Assembly (NCBI GenBank): GCA_022834735.1 | Contig: BQKD01000001.1 | Coordinates: 1,279,659-1,343,658, forward strand | DNA length: 64,000 nucleotides | Direction of reading: 5' to 3' | Source: Erysipelotrichaceae bacterium OPF54 | GTDB lineage: Bacteria; Bacillota_I; Bacilli_A; Erysipelotrichales; Erysipelotrichaceae | Shown here: positions 1 through 8,223 of the stretch, piece by piece | How the letters are laid out: every line of letters begins with the position of its first letter | How positions within the stretch are numbered: the stretch's first letter is position 1 | Notes under the pieces: model-generated | Told to the model about the DNA's origin: nothing | What the model saw: the letters and a program-made list of their open reading frames with translations, nothing else | Databases searched by the model: none | Position numbers and translations under genes: made by a program

Positions 1-88
1 AACTGAACTTGAATAAAACGGGTACCACCTTCAGTGCCTGTTCCGCTTTCAGCGACGTACGTTCCGTTTAGAACGATAACGTGTTCCG

Positions 89-990
89 TTATGCCGATAT
101 ATGCAAAGACCTTGTATTGAATTTTTCCAATTCTTTTAGAATGGCCTGGTTTAGATCATCAAATGAATAAAACTTCCTATTTCTGAGCTTCCCGACAATA
201 GCTGCCGTACAGTCTCCGACAGTGCATTCCACTGCTGCTTTGTCCTTTGGCTTGCGGACCCTGGTAGGAATGATCGTTGTGCCATAATGATCCGCCATTT
301 CCTGATAGGATTTATCCAAGACGGGCTCTTCATATTTTTTATGTGATATCACTCCGGTCTTTAGATTATCAGGAACCAGAAGCCGGGTTGTCCCATCAAA
401 ATAGTGATAGGCTTGAATATGGCAGTCGATCCAATCACTGATTTTCATACTAGGACATGCCTGTACATAACTATACATACTGAAAGGAAGGGTCGCTTCG
501 AACAAGTAAGCCGGAATCATTTCGCCGGTATATTGATCATAAACGGCCATTCGGGTCCCATTCCAATCCACCATTAATTTATCGCCAGGCTTATGATTGA
601 TATGCATGGTAAGATTATGCTTATTAACAAATTCCCGATACTTTTTACAGAAGTAACTGTACTGATAAAAAGGAATTCCGGACATTCGACAGGCTTCTGC
701 ATATTCTTCCCATAACAGTTTGATCGTCGTGCCGGGTTTCAGCAGTTCCTTATGGACATATTCAAAATCAGGCTGCTTGATTGATAGATTGATTTTTAAA
801 TCTTCATCAAATAATAACTTTTGAATATCGAGTTCGCTAAGGTCTTTGATTGAAGACCAGCAGATTTTTTTGAGTCAGCCGTATTGAAAATTTTCCTGAT
901 CGTATCTCTAGAAATTTTCAATGATACAGAAATCTGCCGCTGACTATAGTTCTGGGAACGCATTCTCAAAACATTTTTAACATCTCGCAA
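89..990 (-). pseudogene. istA: IS21-family transposase IstA, frameshifted and C-terminally truncated
   Basis: Reading leftwards, an N-terminal helix-turn-helix (QRQISVSLKISRDTIRK) is followed by the IS21 DDE integrase core. The core shows an aspartate in KLMVDWNGT, a second in LLVPDNLKTG and a glutamate in KAAVECTVGDC. The two parts are in different frames, and the switch (-1) falls on a run of seven T at 865-871, which is A7 in the mRNA. The second frame ends in TAA at 89, about 200 residues short of a normal IstA, and no istB follows within the window. An AGGAGG at 1001-1006 points to a TTG start near 990; an internal ATG is the alternative. IS21 IstA is the DNA-cutting transposase, so this copy should be inactive. 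Confidence 0.8.
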
Positions 991-1086
991 AAAAAAAATA
1001 CCTCCTGACTGCAAGATAGAACAAGTACGAAAATACTTGTCAATATATATCTTACAGTCGGAGGCTAGAGGATAATCGAAAAGAAA

Positions 1087-1158
1087 TGGACTTGTTTAGC
1101 GGATCCAGTGGCCTTCGCCACTGTTTCAAGTGGACTTATTTTAGCGGATTAAGTGGCC
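1087..1158. repeat. IS21-end-like direct repeats
   Basis: Two imperfect direct repeats lie upstream of the IstA remnant at 1087-1113 and 1130-1158. Both contain TTTAGCGGAT followed by AGTGGCC. IS21 ends carry multiple repeated transposase-binding sites of this kind, so this is read as the terminal region of the IS21 element. The outer boundary and target duplication could not be fixed. Confidence 0.5.
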
Positions 1159-1164
1159 TTGGAA

Positions 1165-1296
1165 TCACGTAATATTCATATAGTCACGTGCTGTTTGATC
1201 GCTAATATCGTATTCTTCAGCTGCTTGATAACGAGTGATTTCACCGTTATAAATTCTTCGGCCGATATCCAATCGTTGTTCTTTTGTATATTTCAT
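1165..1296 (-). pseudogene. Truncated IS3/IS150-type OrfA helix-turn-helix fragment
   Basis: A 43-residue frame begins MKYTKEQRLDIGRRIYNGE and continues ITRYQAAEEYDISDQTARDY. This is the typical first helix-turn-helix of IS3-group OrfA transposase subunits. It has a good ribosome site (CAGGAGG just before the ATG). It stops immediately where the IS21-end-like repeats begin, so it looks cut off by that insertion; full OrfA proteins are about 90-170 residues. It is too short for the usual length cut-offs and is probably non-functional. Confidence 0.55.
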
Positions 1297-1574
1297 GGTA
1301 ATCCTCCTGTCCATTTAGAGGTTGACTATGTTCACATATCTAATTATCGTGACTAATTATATATTATCTGTGTCCAAAAATTACCCCCTCTATGTCCAAA
1401 ATTAGTTTACCACTTCAATTTCACAATGAAGCGTCTTTTCTATTCTATATAAGGTTATAATCCCCATTTTTATTTTTAGTCTATTTGAAGTTTCATGGAA
1501 TTTTATAATTATATTAGTATAATAATTACTGTAAGAAAAAGAAATTTTTATAAAGTAAAAGGAGAGAAAGGCTT

Positions 1575-1849
1575 ATGAAGTTAAAAAAATTAAAATTAAG
1601 AATTTTAGAATTCTTAAAGATTTTGACTTGGATATTGAAGACGATTTATTTCTTATTTTGGGAAAAAATAATTGTGGGGAAACTTCACTATTAGCGATTT
1701 TAGAAAAATTTATTTGTTCCCAAAGATCTTCTAATTCGTTTTCTTATCATGATTTTAATTGTGATTTTCGGAAAATATTATTTGAATCAATCAAAGATAT
1801 TACCGTACCTATTGGAGGGACTGAGAGAAAAGATCAAACAACTGAATGA
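1575..1849 (+). pseudogene. Decayed OLD-family (Gabija-like) AAA ATPase, N-terminal fragment
   Basis: An ATG at 1575 behind GGAGAGAAAGG starts MKLKKLK and then shifts frame. The second frame reads KNFRILKDFDLDIEDDLFL and LILGKNNCGETSLLAILEKF before stopping at 1849. This is the N-terminal beta-hairpin and Walker A region of OLD/RecF-like ATPases, and it resembles the intact paralogue at 17279 (RLSKIKIKNY, VGRNNTAKTSLVK). The Walker A lysine is replaced by glutamate (GKNNCGET), and the rest of the ATPase and the TOPRIM nuclease are missing. The frameshift, lost lysine and truncation together indicate a dead remnant of a defence ATPase. Confidence 0.75.
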
Positions 1850-1933
1850 CTAGATCTTAGATTAAGGGAGGACATAGAATGCGAAAGTCAAAGAACGATT
1901 CGAAAAAGGCGTTAAAATAAAGGAAGGATGAAT

Positions 1934-2206
1934 ATGAAGTTTACTATAGAAAATAGTGATTTTTTAAATTTATTTTATAGCAAATTGCAAGAATATTGTG
2001 GAACAATATTTGTAGGAATTACCTATAAACTTAACAAAAATGGTTATTGGAATTTTGATCGTGATGAACTATTAGGTTTGATTCTTTTAAATAAAACTAT
2101 TTTTCAAAAAGTTAAAGCATATTTTGATTTAGTAGATAATAACTTGGCTCTTGCCGAGACTGCTGAAAAAGTCACGATTTTGAATCGTTCGGTTTATCAA
2201 ATTTGA
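1934..2206 (+). CDS. Hypothetical 90-aa AT-rich protein
   Basis: I do not recognise this protein. The start at 1934 is preferred over 1928 because AGGAAGG at 1921-1927 sits six bases upstream of it. The sequence is rich in Phe, Leu and Asn (for example NSDFLNLFYSKLQEYCG) and ends LALAETAEKVTILNRSVYQI, with no signal peptide or membrane segment. Low GC resembles the defence genes further right. It follows the dead OLD ATPase fragment and precedes a terminator, so it may be the surviving tail of a decayed defence operon; that is inference only. A 13-codon frame with its own Shine-Dalgarno lies just upstream at 1879-1920. Confidence 0.5.
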   Translation: MKFTIENSDFLNLFYSKLQEYCGTIFVGITYKLNKNGYWNFDRDELLGLILLNKTIFQKVKAYFDLVDNNLALAETAEKVTILNRSVYQI

Positions 2207-2212
2207 ACATTA

Positions 2213-2262
2213 AAAAACAGGAGTCAGATTTTCTGTGTTAGAAATTCATGATTCCTGTTTTT
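2213..2262 (+). terminator. Rho-independent terminator or IS1182 end hairpin
   Basis: AAAAACAGGA pairs with TCCTGTTTTT across a 30-base internal region, giving a hairpin followed by T-rich sequence just after the 90-aa gene. The first bases (AAAAAACAGGAGT from 2212) match 11 of 13 positions of the inverted sequence at 7268-7280, so it could equally be the terminal repeat of the IS1182 element. Confidence 0.5.
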
Positions 2263-2892
2263 CTTCGTTTTTATTCTCTTATTTTTGAAGATAGGTAGAA
2301 ATCCTCTGATCTATGAGGGCTCTTTTTCGTTTTTTTGACGCACTCCACCTATCTTTTCTTCTTCCAATTTTAAAATCCGTTTCATATTACTCATAAAAAT
2401 TGCCGCCGCTCCCTGGATCTTCATGCTCTCTATTCCGCTTCCGTTTGATCGTCCGTATCCGTACCGTTCCTTCAGTTCCGCGTTTTTCGCTTCGATCTTA
2501 TACCTTTCTTTTGTCAGCTCTTTATACTCTTCTGTTTCCATGAAATCCATCTGTTCTGTATGGATCGGATCTTTGATCTTCACTGAATACGTCTTTGTCG
2601 CTGTTCCTTTGTAGCATCCTTCTTTTAATGGACATCTTTTACATTTTTCAACGTCGAAATAATACGTTTCATGTTGTGTGTTCGATCCGCTCTTCGCCTT
2701 CTTCTGTCCGCCCCGTGCTTTTCTCGTTGCCATATGTCCGGCTTTGCATACATACATCCCTGCATCTTTATTATATTCGAATTTATCTTCATTCTTCCGG
2801 TTCCCGTGCCTCACACTTGCGCTTAGTTTGGCTGCCAGCCGATACCCTTCTGTAGAGCGTCGTCCTGCTATCCTCGCTTATTTATAAAGACA

Positions 2893-2946
2893 AGCAGAAT
2901 AAATTCATCATCGATCATTTCACGATGAATTTATTCTGCTTTTTTT
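2893..2946 (+). terminator. Terminator at the left end of transposon copy A
   Basis: A 17-bp perfect stem (AGCAGAATAAATTCATC and its complement) with a 14-base loop is followed by seven T at 2940-2946. It lies between the terminal repeat and the first gene and points inward, so it would stop transcription entering from the host side. The same hairpin is at 15033-15086 in copy B and 33534-33587 in copy C. Confidence 0.9.
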
Positions 2947-3062
2947 CGTCACATTATTTTCATTTTATGAGATGATTGACATGGAAAGGTGTTAGGCGCA
3001 AAAAAAGAGAGAGCCCTAATTGTTTTGCGAACAAACTCTCTCCCGTCCTAACGAACAATTTT

Positions 3063-3602
3063 ATGATAATCAATTTTTCGGCTTTCGACAACCCTTTTTC
3101 GCATGATTTATCCTGCCCGTCCTGCGGGGCGCGCGGCCAGATGCTCGATTACTCATCCTACTCCCGTTTCTGCCTCTCTCCTTCCAATCCGACAAAACGC
3201 TTACGGGTTCGTGTCGTTTTTTGTCCTTCCTGCGGCTCCTATCATACCATACTCCCTTATGATGCCCGTCCGTTTTCTTCGTTTTCCTATCCTTTTATTT
3301 TTGAAGTGCTCTTTCAGTACTGCTGCGGACCTTGTGCCGGCAACAAGTCGAGAACGGCTGCGCTTTTTGATATTTCCAGAACGACCCTGCGCCGATGGAT
3401 CGACCGCTATTCCTCTCTGCTTTTCCTCTCCTGTATCATGATCCGCGATCTTGACCGTAGCCCGTATGATCTTCTTGCTCATATCCGTTCTTCTATGCAT
3501 GCCTTTCTGAAGAGTTTTCTTCGTTTTCATGAATGCGCCTATTTTTCGCCTCACACTATTTTATCTGCACCCTTTGTCTATGGTCTTTTTTCTCCTTCCT
3601 GA
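3063..3602 (+). CDS. DUF6431-like zinc-ribbon/HTH protein of the transposon (copy A)
   Basis: The protein is 179 residues, with ATG 3063 as start (MIINFSAFDNPFSHDLSCPS). Two CxxC pairs (SCPSCGARG near residue 20 and FCPSCGSYH near residue 55) look like a zinc ribbon. They are followed by a third cysteine cluster (QYCCGPCAGN) and a helix-turn-helix (TAALFDISRTTLRRWIDRY, about residues 102-120). The layout matches what I know as DUF6431, often found beside integrase-ATPase transposon genes. It is the first gene of the element, 65 bp ahead of the integrase. Inferred role: DNA-binding accessory protein or regulator; the family has no proven function to my knowledge. Confidence 0.75.
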   Translation: MIINFSAFDNPFSHDLSCPSCGARGQMLDYSSYSRFCLSPSNPTKRLRVRVVFCPSCGSYHTILPYDARPFSSFSYPFIFEVLFQYCCGPCAGNKSRTAALFDISRTTLRRWIDRYSSLLFLSCIMIRDLDRSPYDLLAHIRSSMHAFLKSFLRFHECAYFSPHTILSAPFVYGLFSPS

Positions 3603-3667
3603 ATCATTTGTCCGTCGCTTTCCTCTTTTTAGCCCGGTACAGTAATCTCAAAGGAGGATTCTGCTTT

Positions 3668-4903
3668 ATGGATCAAACCGACAAGGAAAAAATCGCTTTA
3701 TGGAAATTCGGGATCATCGCTCCTGTCATTTCCGGCACTCATCCTTTTTCGACAAACCGTCAGTTTTACCGTCATCTTGCCGAAAAAGAATTCGAAAACC
3801 CGGTCTCCGGTGTCAAAAAATCATTTTCATGGCAGACTTTCGCTCACTGGGCCTATGAATACCGTTCCGGCGGATTCGATGGACTGATTTCCCGTCCCAG
3901 GAGCGACAAGGGGACTTCCCGAACTCTGAGTCCCGAGGCGCAGGAACGCATCATCGCTCTGCGCCGGCAGTATCCGCGCATCATCAATACGGTCCTGCGT
4001 GCGCGGCTCATCGAAGAAGGGTTTATCCCGGCCCGCGTTTCCCAGTCCACGATCGATCGTTTCGTGCGTTCTCTGCCTCAGAGCCGTCTCGAACCGATCC
4101 ATCAGGGAAAAGAGCGCAGAGCGTTCGAGAAAGAATTTGCCAACCAGGTCTGGCAGGCCGATACATCCTATCTATACAGGCTGGCCGGACACAGGCTGTA
4201 TCTGGTTTCTATCCTGGATGACGCATCCCGGATGATCGTGGGCTGGGGAATCTTTGAAGCCGATACGGCCGTCAACTTTCAGAAGATCCTGAAGAACGCG
4301 GTCATGACTTACGGGATCCCGTCTGTACTGTATGTAGACAATGGTTCGCCTTATGACAACCACCAGCTGAATATGATCTGTGCAAGACTGGGGGTCGCCC
4401 TGGTGCATGCGCCGGTGCGGGACGGAAGCGCGAAAGGAAAACAGGAGCGCGCATTCCGAACGTTCAAGGACCACTGGCTGCGCTGTTCGGACTGGAATGC
4501 CTATCAGACGATCGAAGAGGTCCGGGAATCTTTCGGGGACTATCTTCAGAAATACATCAACTGCCAACACGCTTCGCTGAAAGATATGACGCCGCGCCAG
4601 CGCTATCTGAAGGATGCACAGCGGTTCCGCTTCCTTCCTGACGAAGCGGTGGAACAGTATTTCCTGCATACGTACGAAAGAAAGGTGAGGACCGATTCGA
4701 CACTCGTGATCGACGGGATCAGCTACGAGGTGCCGGCCGAATACATGCGCGAGACAGTAAAGGTGAAGATGGATCCCGAAGACAGGAGAAAGGCCTGGCT
4801 GCTAGGGATGGACGGAAAGCTGATCCCGATCCGGACGGTCGACAAGGTGGAGAACAGCCGGATCAGAAGAAGGCAGCACATGCGCTTCAGAGAGGAGGAG
4901 TAA
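3668..4903 (+). CDS. DDE integrase-type transposase (copy A)
   Basis: The protein has 411 residues. The start is ATG 3668, because AAAGGAGG lies at 3650-3657; the longer upstream frame reads through unrelated sequence. An N-terminal helix-turn-helix region (SWQTFAHWAYEYRSGGFDGL) and a second DNA-binding part precede the RNase H-like rve core. The catalytic triad is visible: Asp in VWQADTSYL, Asp in LYVDNGSPY and Glu in SAKGKQERAFRTFK. A C-terminal Mu-type beta-barrel follows (TLVIDGISYEVPAEY). It is related to the integrases of the Tn552/Tn402 (TniA) and IS481 groups and would cut and join the element ends. It is followed after one base by the AAA ATPase gene, so the two are probably translationally coupled. 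Confidence 0.92.
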   Translation: MDQTDKEKIALWKFGIIAPVISGTHPFSTNRQFYRHLAEKEFENPVSGVKKSFSWQTFAHWAYEYRSGGFDGLISRPRSDKGTSRTLSPEAQERIIALRRQYPRIINTVLRARLIEEGFIPARVSQSTIDRFVRSLPQSRLEPIHQGKERRAFEKEFANQVWQADTSYLYRLAGHRLYLVSILDDASRMIVGWGIFEADTAVNFQKILKNAVMTYGIPSVLYVDNGSPYDNHQLNMICARLGVALVHAPVRDGSAKGKQERAFRTFKDHWLRCSDWNAYQTIEEVRESFGDYLQKYINCQHASLKDMTPRQRYLKDAQRFRFLPDEAVEQYFLHTYERKVRTDSTLVIDGISYEVPAEYMRETVKVKMDPEDRRKAWLLGMDGKLIPIRTVDKVENSRIRRRQHMRFREEE

Positions 4904-4904
4904 T

Positions 4905-5711
4905 ATGGAAGCCAAAGTATTTTACGGACTGAAGCAGATGCCGTTCGAGAAAGAAACGAAATATCACAAATTATACCGGAGCGAAGATACGGCGAACCTG
5001 AAAGGACGGCTGGACTACCTGAAAAAAGCGAAAGGGATCGGATTGTTCACAGGAAGTCCGGGAACAGGAAAAACATCGGCCATCCGCGAATTTGCCGGCA
5101 GTCTGAACCCGTCGCTGTACAAAGTGGTCTACATCCAGATGTCTACGGTATCGGTCATCGACTTTTACCGGCAGCTGGCCTGCGGGCTGGGGCTGGAGCC
5201 CAAATTCAGAAAGAGCGACCTGTTCCGGCAGGTACAGGAAGCCATCGAATACATGGCAAAAGAAAAGAAGTGCACGCCGGTCATCGTGATCGACGAAGCG
5301 CAGTATCTGAGCACGAGCGTCTTCAACGATCTGACCATGCTCCTCAATTTCGAGATGGACTCGAAGAACTACTGTATCCTGATCCTGAGCGGGCAGACGA
5401 GCCTGAACACGATCCTGAAAAAGCAGGTGCATGACGCCCTGCGCCAGAGGATCGTGATCAATTATTTCATGGAAGGTCTGAAAGGAGAAGAGGCACAGGA
5501 ATATGTGGATTTCTGCATGAAAGAATGCGGAAGCAGAGAAAAGGTGTTCGAAGAAGACGCGGTGCGTGCCGCATATAATATCGCAGGCGGATCAATCCGG
5601 AAACTGAACAATCTGTTGTCGAAATGCCTGATCGAAGGAGCGAACGAAGAAAAGCGGATCATCGACGCAGAGATCGTGATGAAAGCACATAACGAAGTAG
5701 AACTGGGGTGA
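4905..5711 (+). CDS. AAA ATPase, ExeA/TniB-like transposition regulator (copy A)
   Basis: The protein has 268 residues. It starts MEAKVFYGLKQMPFEKE, the ExeA-like opening seen in TniB/TnsC/IstB-type helper ATPases. Walker A is GLFTGSPGTGKTSAIREF (about residues 46-63), Walker B is PVIVIDEAQYLS (about 125-136), and sensor-like LILSGQTSLNTIL follows. Such ATPases select the target and activate the integrase in Tn7, Mu and Tn402 systems; that role is inferred here from family and position. It lies directly after the integrase gene, with a good Shine-Dalgarno (GAGGAGG) inside the integrase 3' end. Confidence 0.9.
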   Translation: MEAKVFYGLKQMPFEKETKYHKLYRSEDTANLKGRLDYLKKAKGIGLFTGSPGTGKTSAIREFAGSLNPSLYKVVYIQMSTVSVIDFYRQLACGLGLEPKFRKSDLFRQVQEAIEYMAKEKKCTPVIVIDEAQYLSTSVFNDLTMLLNFEMDSKNYCILILSGQTSLNTILKKQVHDALRQRIVINYFMEGLKGEEAQEYVDFCMKECGSREKVFEEDAVRAAYNIAGGSIRKLNNLLSKCLIEGANEEKRIIDAEIVMKAHNEVELG

Positions 5712-5717
5712 GAACAT

Positions 5718-6005
5718 ATGAAAGAAGATGAACGGATGTTGATCAACTGGCCGACGACGAGAAAAGTGATGATCGAACAGCTGAAAAGAGCGATGAAGAT
5801 GTACGGAGCCTATAAACTGAGCAATGAAGAGCTGATGTATTTTGTAGAAAACTATATGAATAATTTTGGCCATTTATTCTTCAAGAATGATTTCGAGATC
5901 CATCCGTCGATCAGAAAAGCGCTGGGAAAGAGGAACAGCTGGATCCTGGCATGTATAGTGGAAAGAGTATACCAGAAAGAATTCGAGAACATAGGAAATT
6001 ATTGA
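5718..6005 (+). CDS. Conserved 95-aa transposon protein of unknown function (copy A)
   Basis: A highly charged, mainly helical 95-residue protein (KEDERMLINWPTTRKVMIEQ, YKLSNEELMYFVENYMNNFG, IRKALGKRNSWILACIVERV). No catalytic motif, cysteine pair or membrane segment is seen. It starts 6 bp after the ATPase gene behind GGGGTGAG and is the last gene of the element, followed by a terminator. Identical conservation in three copies and its place in the operon suggest a transposition accessory, perhaps standing where TniQ/TnsD-like factors stand in related transposons, but no sequence similarity to those is apparent to me. Confidence 0.75.
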   Translation: MKEDERMLINWPTTRKVMIEQLKRAMKMYGAYKLSNEELMYFVENYMNNFGHLFFKNDFEIHPSIRKALGKRNSWILACIVERVYQKEFENIGNY

Positions 6006-6007
6006 TT

Positions 6008-6038
6008 AAAAGCCGTTTTTGACAAGACGGCTTTTTTT
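6008..6038 (+). terminator. Terminator after the transposon operon (copy A)
   Basis: AAAAGCCGT, a short loop, then ACGGCTTTTTTT two bases after the last gene. A-run and T-run on both sides could make it bidirectional. It is repeated at 11941-11971 (copy B) and 30442-30472 (copy C). Confidence 0.9.
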
Positions 6039-6040
6039 GA

Positions 6041-6171
6041 ACAGAAAGAAATAAAATAAAATGCTTCTGAAGCCAAAATAAAGCGAGGCCGGACAAAATA
6101 AAGTGCGTTTCTCTTCCAGATGTGTATAAAAATATTTGACGTTTCCGACTAACAGAATTTGACGCGCTACA
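6041..6171 (+). repeat. Right-end subterminal repeats of the transposon (copy A)
   Basis: This is 130 bp of non-coding end sequence. ATTTGACG occurs twice 26 bp apart (6134-6141 and 6157-6164 region), and AAAATAAA followed by a C/G-containing tail occurs three times between 6050 and 6110. The left end has only one comparable motif (CCTCGCTTATTT near 2870, matching inverted CCTCGCTTTATTT here). The asymmetric multi-site ends resemble those of Tn7-, Mu- and Tn402-type elements, where they bind the transposase. Confidence 0.6.
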
Positions 6172-7257
6172 CCTTCTTCTCCTGCTTTTTTCAGGTTCTC
6201 TTTTTCCGAATACGCACCGTCTCCGATCACCGCTTCCACTTCGATCCCGTTTTCCCGGCTTTTTTCTACCAGCTCGTCGAGCTGTTTGCCGTCGTGTTTC
6301 TCTCCGCTCGTCACCTTGGCGGCCGTGACAATCCTTTCCGGTGTCATGGCGATGTGCGTCTTGTATCCGAAAAAAGAACTGTCCGCGCTCTTGTGTCCAA
6401 CCTTCGCATCCTGATCTTTCGAATACTGCAGCTCGGTCTGTGTTTCCTCCATCGCTTCCTTGAGGTAGTTCATTCTTTCCTGCACATTCGGCAATGCATC
6501 ATATTTCTTTTCCGATTCGATCACGTCTACGACTTCCTGGCAGTATTCCAGCACATCTTCCACGATCCCGTTCGACGCTTTTCTTTTCGAGGGCATCCTG
6601 TCGTGCATTGTCTCATCATGCGCATATACGCTTTTGCGCAGATCCCTGCATCGGTTCAAAAGCTCTTCCCGTATGCTTACCGGCTGAAAACGCGCTGCAG
6701 TATGGGTTGCATCGACGATCAGCTTGTTCTTTGAAGCAATGACCCCTTTTTCCAGAGCGATCTCCACAGTTTTGGCAATGAGCAGATCAAGGACGTTGGT
6801 ATCCGCTAAACGCATGGTCCGGAATTTGGAAAGCAGAGAAGGGTCGATAAGCGAAGTTTCTTCCGGCGCATAATCAAGGAAAAACTTCATTTCCATATCG
6901 ACCCTGCATTTATGGACAAGATCGCGGTCCGAAAGTTTGTGATGATTTTTAAGAAGGATCATCTTGAAGAGTCGGATCGGATCGACGGCCTTGCGTCCGT
7001 AGGACAAGGTATATTGATCCTGGAGAGAATCGATGATAAAAGAAAAATCGATGTCGTGAAGCTTCCTCCAGAAATTGTCCTGAGGAATGAGAATATCATA
7101 AAGATCGGCAAACGGACTGAAAGCGGGCTGCTCGAAAGAAGAAATCATAGTCAAAGTCACCATCCTTGTTAAAGATATTATACCATAAAACAATACAATA
7201 ATATATAAACATATTTATATTATATTTACGCAAAATAAAAAGAGCAATTCAGCTTAT

Positions 7258-7827
7258 GTGCTAAATTACTCTAGTTTTTTCAGCAGTCTCGCTCTTGCCT
7301 CTTTTGATTGTTTACGATCTGCAATAGAAACGGTGCGATTAGTACGCTTGTATATACAAAATGATAAGTTTAGACAAGATTATATTAGTAATTCAAATAT
7401 GGACTTTAGAAAAACTCGTGATAGTAATTTTGTTCAAGGGAAAATAATAAAAGAATTAGAGAAAATGGAAAAAGAATTAAGGAATCAAAAATATATTCCA
7501 ATGTCATCAATCTTATTCAATCATGGTTATACGAAAGGATCTGTGCTTTCTGATTTACATAGTGAGCTTTCGAAATGGTCTCATTCTTTAAACATTAATC
7601 TATATGTAATTTCTTCGGTACATGATAATCGAATAAGTCTTCAAATAGAAAGTGAGATGACTCCATTTTTACAGACCTTTATAAAGAAGTATACTGAAGG
7701 ACTATATCTTTTATTAAGTGATTATGCTTTCTTATTTTCAATTAATTCAAAAGAATATCTGGATTTAAATCACGAGATGATTAAACTATATGAGAAATAT
7801 ATTGATCTATTTTATAAAGAACTGTAG
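7258..7827 (+). CDS. Hypothetical protein, probably 5'-truncated
   Basis: An open frame of 189 codons begins at a GTG at 7258 without a ribosome site. Its first 25 codons overlap what looks like the end of the IS1182 element, so the true gene probably began elsewhere. The credible part starts near 7330 (RLYIQNDKFRQDYISNSNMD) and includes NFVQGKIIKELEKMEKELRN and VLSDLHSELSKWSHSLNINL; the ELSKWSH segment recalls helical proteins of unknown function with a conserved (E/Y)LS..(V/S)H motif. There are no transmembrane segments. AT-rich like the defence genes. Function unknown. Confidence 0.45.
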   Translation: MLNYSSFFSSLALASFDCLRSAIETVRLVRLYIQNDKFRQDYISNSNMDFRKTRDSNFVQGKIIKELEKMEKELRNQKYIPMSSILFNHGYTKGSVLSDLHSELSKWSHSLNINLYVISSVHDNRISLQIESEMTPFLQTFIKKYTEGLYLLLSDYAFLFSINSKEYLDLNHEMIKLYEKYIDLFYKEL

Positions 7828-7939
7828 AACTTTTTTGGAGAAAATCAGAGTAAATGTTAATGTCAATCAGAAAATAACCATTTTTGATCCTTTAGCTTTC
7901 ACCAATTTTGGGTGCTCTGATGATCATCTTCCATCATTT

Positions 7940-8155
7940 CTATTTTGCTCTATACGACCTCCCTGCGATGTTGATCACATGCGAGTGATGTGGCATCCTA
8001 TCAAGGATCGCATTCGCCAATACATTATCACCGAATATCTCTCCCCACTGTGATAATGGTTTATTCGTCGTAATGATCGTTGAGTGTTTCTCGTATCTTT
8101 TTGCTGTCAGCTGAAATAACAGATTGGACGATTCTTTATCCAATGGTAGGTAAAC
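7940..8155 (-). pseudogene. istB: IS21-family helper ATPase IstB, C-terminal fragment
   Basis: The minus-strand frame reads YLPLDKESSNLLFQL, KRYEKHSTIITTNKPLSQWG and ILDRMPHHSHVINIAGRSYR. This is the conserved C-terminal third of IstB, including the sensor and arginine regions, but the Walker A and B parts are gone. The 5' side breaks at about 8150, where IS66-like sequence begins. IstB normally follows IstA on the same strand; the IstA remnant at 89-990 is on the same strand but on the wrong side, so the two are not a simple pair. Confidence 0.8.
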
Positions 8156-8223
8156 GGGAAAAAGAACTGCGGGTATTCATCCTCTTGTGCATGACGTATA
8201 GTTTATGAACAGGAGGTCTTTTT

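Larger units (their letters stand above)
2851..6171 (+). mobile_element. Four-gene DDE/AAA transposon, copy A
   Basis: This is a 3,321-bp element bounded by TGTAGAGCGTC on the left and, inverted, TGTAGCGCGTC on the right. The 5-bp direct repeats CCTTC flank it (2846-2850 and 6172-6176). It carries four co-directional genes: a zinc/HTH protein, a DDE integrase, an AAA ATPase and a 95-aa protein, with a terminator near each end. Coordinates map onto copy B as 17979 minus position and onto copy C as 36480 minus position; every predicted protein is identical in the three copies. Ends of the 5'-TG...CA-3' type and an integrase-ATPase gene pair recall the Mu/Tn7/Tn552/Tn402 group, but I do not recognise a named family. 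It is inserted in an IS1182 transposase. Confidence 0.95.
2311..7148 (-). pseudogene. tnp: IS1182-family transposase, split by transposon copy A
   Basis: The gene runs on the minus strand from ATG 7148 to the target duplication at 6172-6176, is interrupted by the 3,321-bp transposon, and resumes at 2850 to stop at 2311. Removing the element and one CCTTC duplication gives 1,512 bases, exactly 504 codons, reading GEEG-YRLAAKLSASVRHGN across the joint. The N-terminal half has the DDE_Tnp region (IVDATHTAARF, FGYKTHIAMT, AVIGDGAYSEKEN); the C-terminal half has the cysteine-rich segment (KCKRCPLKEGCYKG) and the ERYKIEAKNAELKERYGYGR motif typical of IS1182 transposases. A reading frame that continues from the N-terminal half into the transposon end (stop at 6006) is an artefact. 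The transposase was intact before the insertion. Confidence 0.92.

Noticed and set aside
3533..3667. N-terminal extension of the integrase (hydrophobic MRLFFASHYF stretch)
   Set aside because: A perfect AAAGGAGG sits before ATG 3668, and the extension is the overlapped end of the previous gene in another frame.
6006..7193. A single 395-codon minus-strand gene ending in KKSRLVKNGF
   Set aside because: The last 55 codons read into the transposon end; the same tail appears at 11973 and 30474. It is an artefact of the insertion into the IS1182 transposase.
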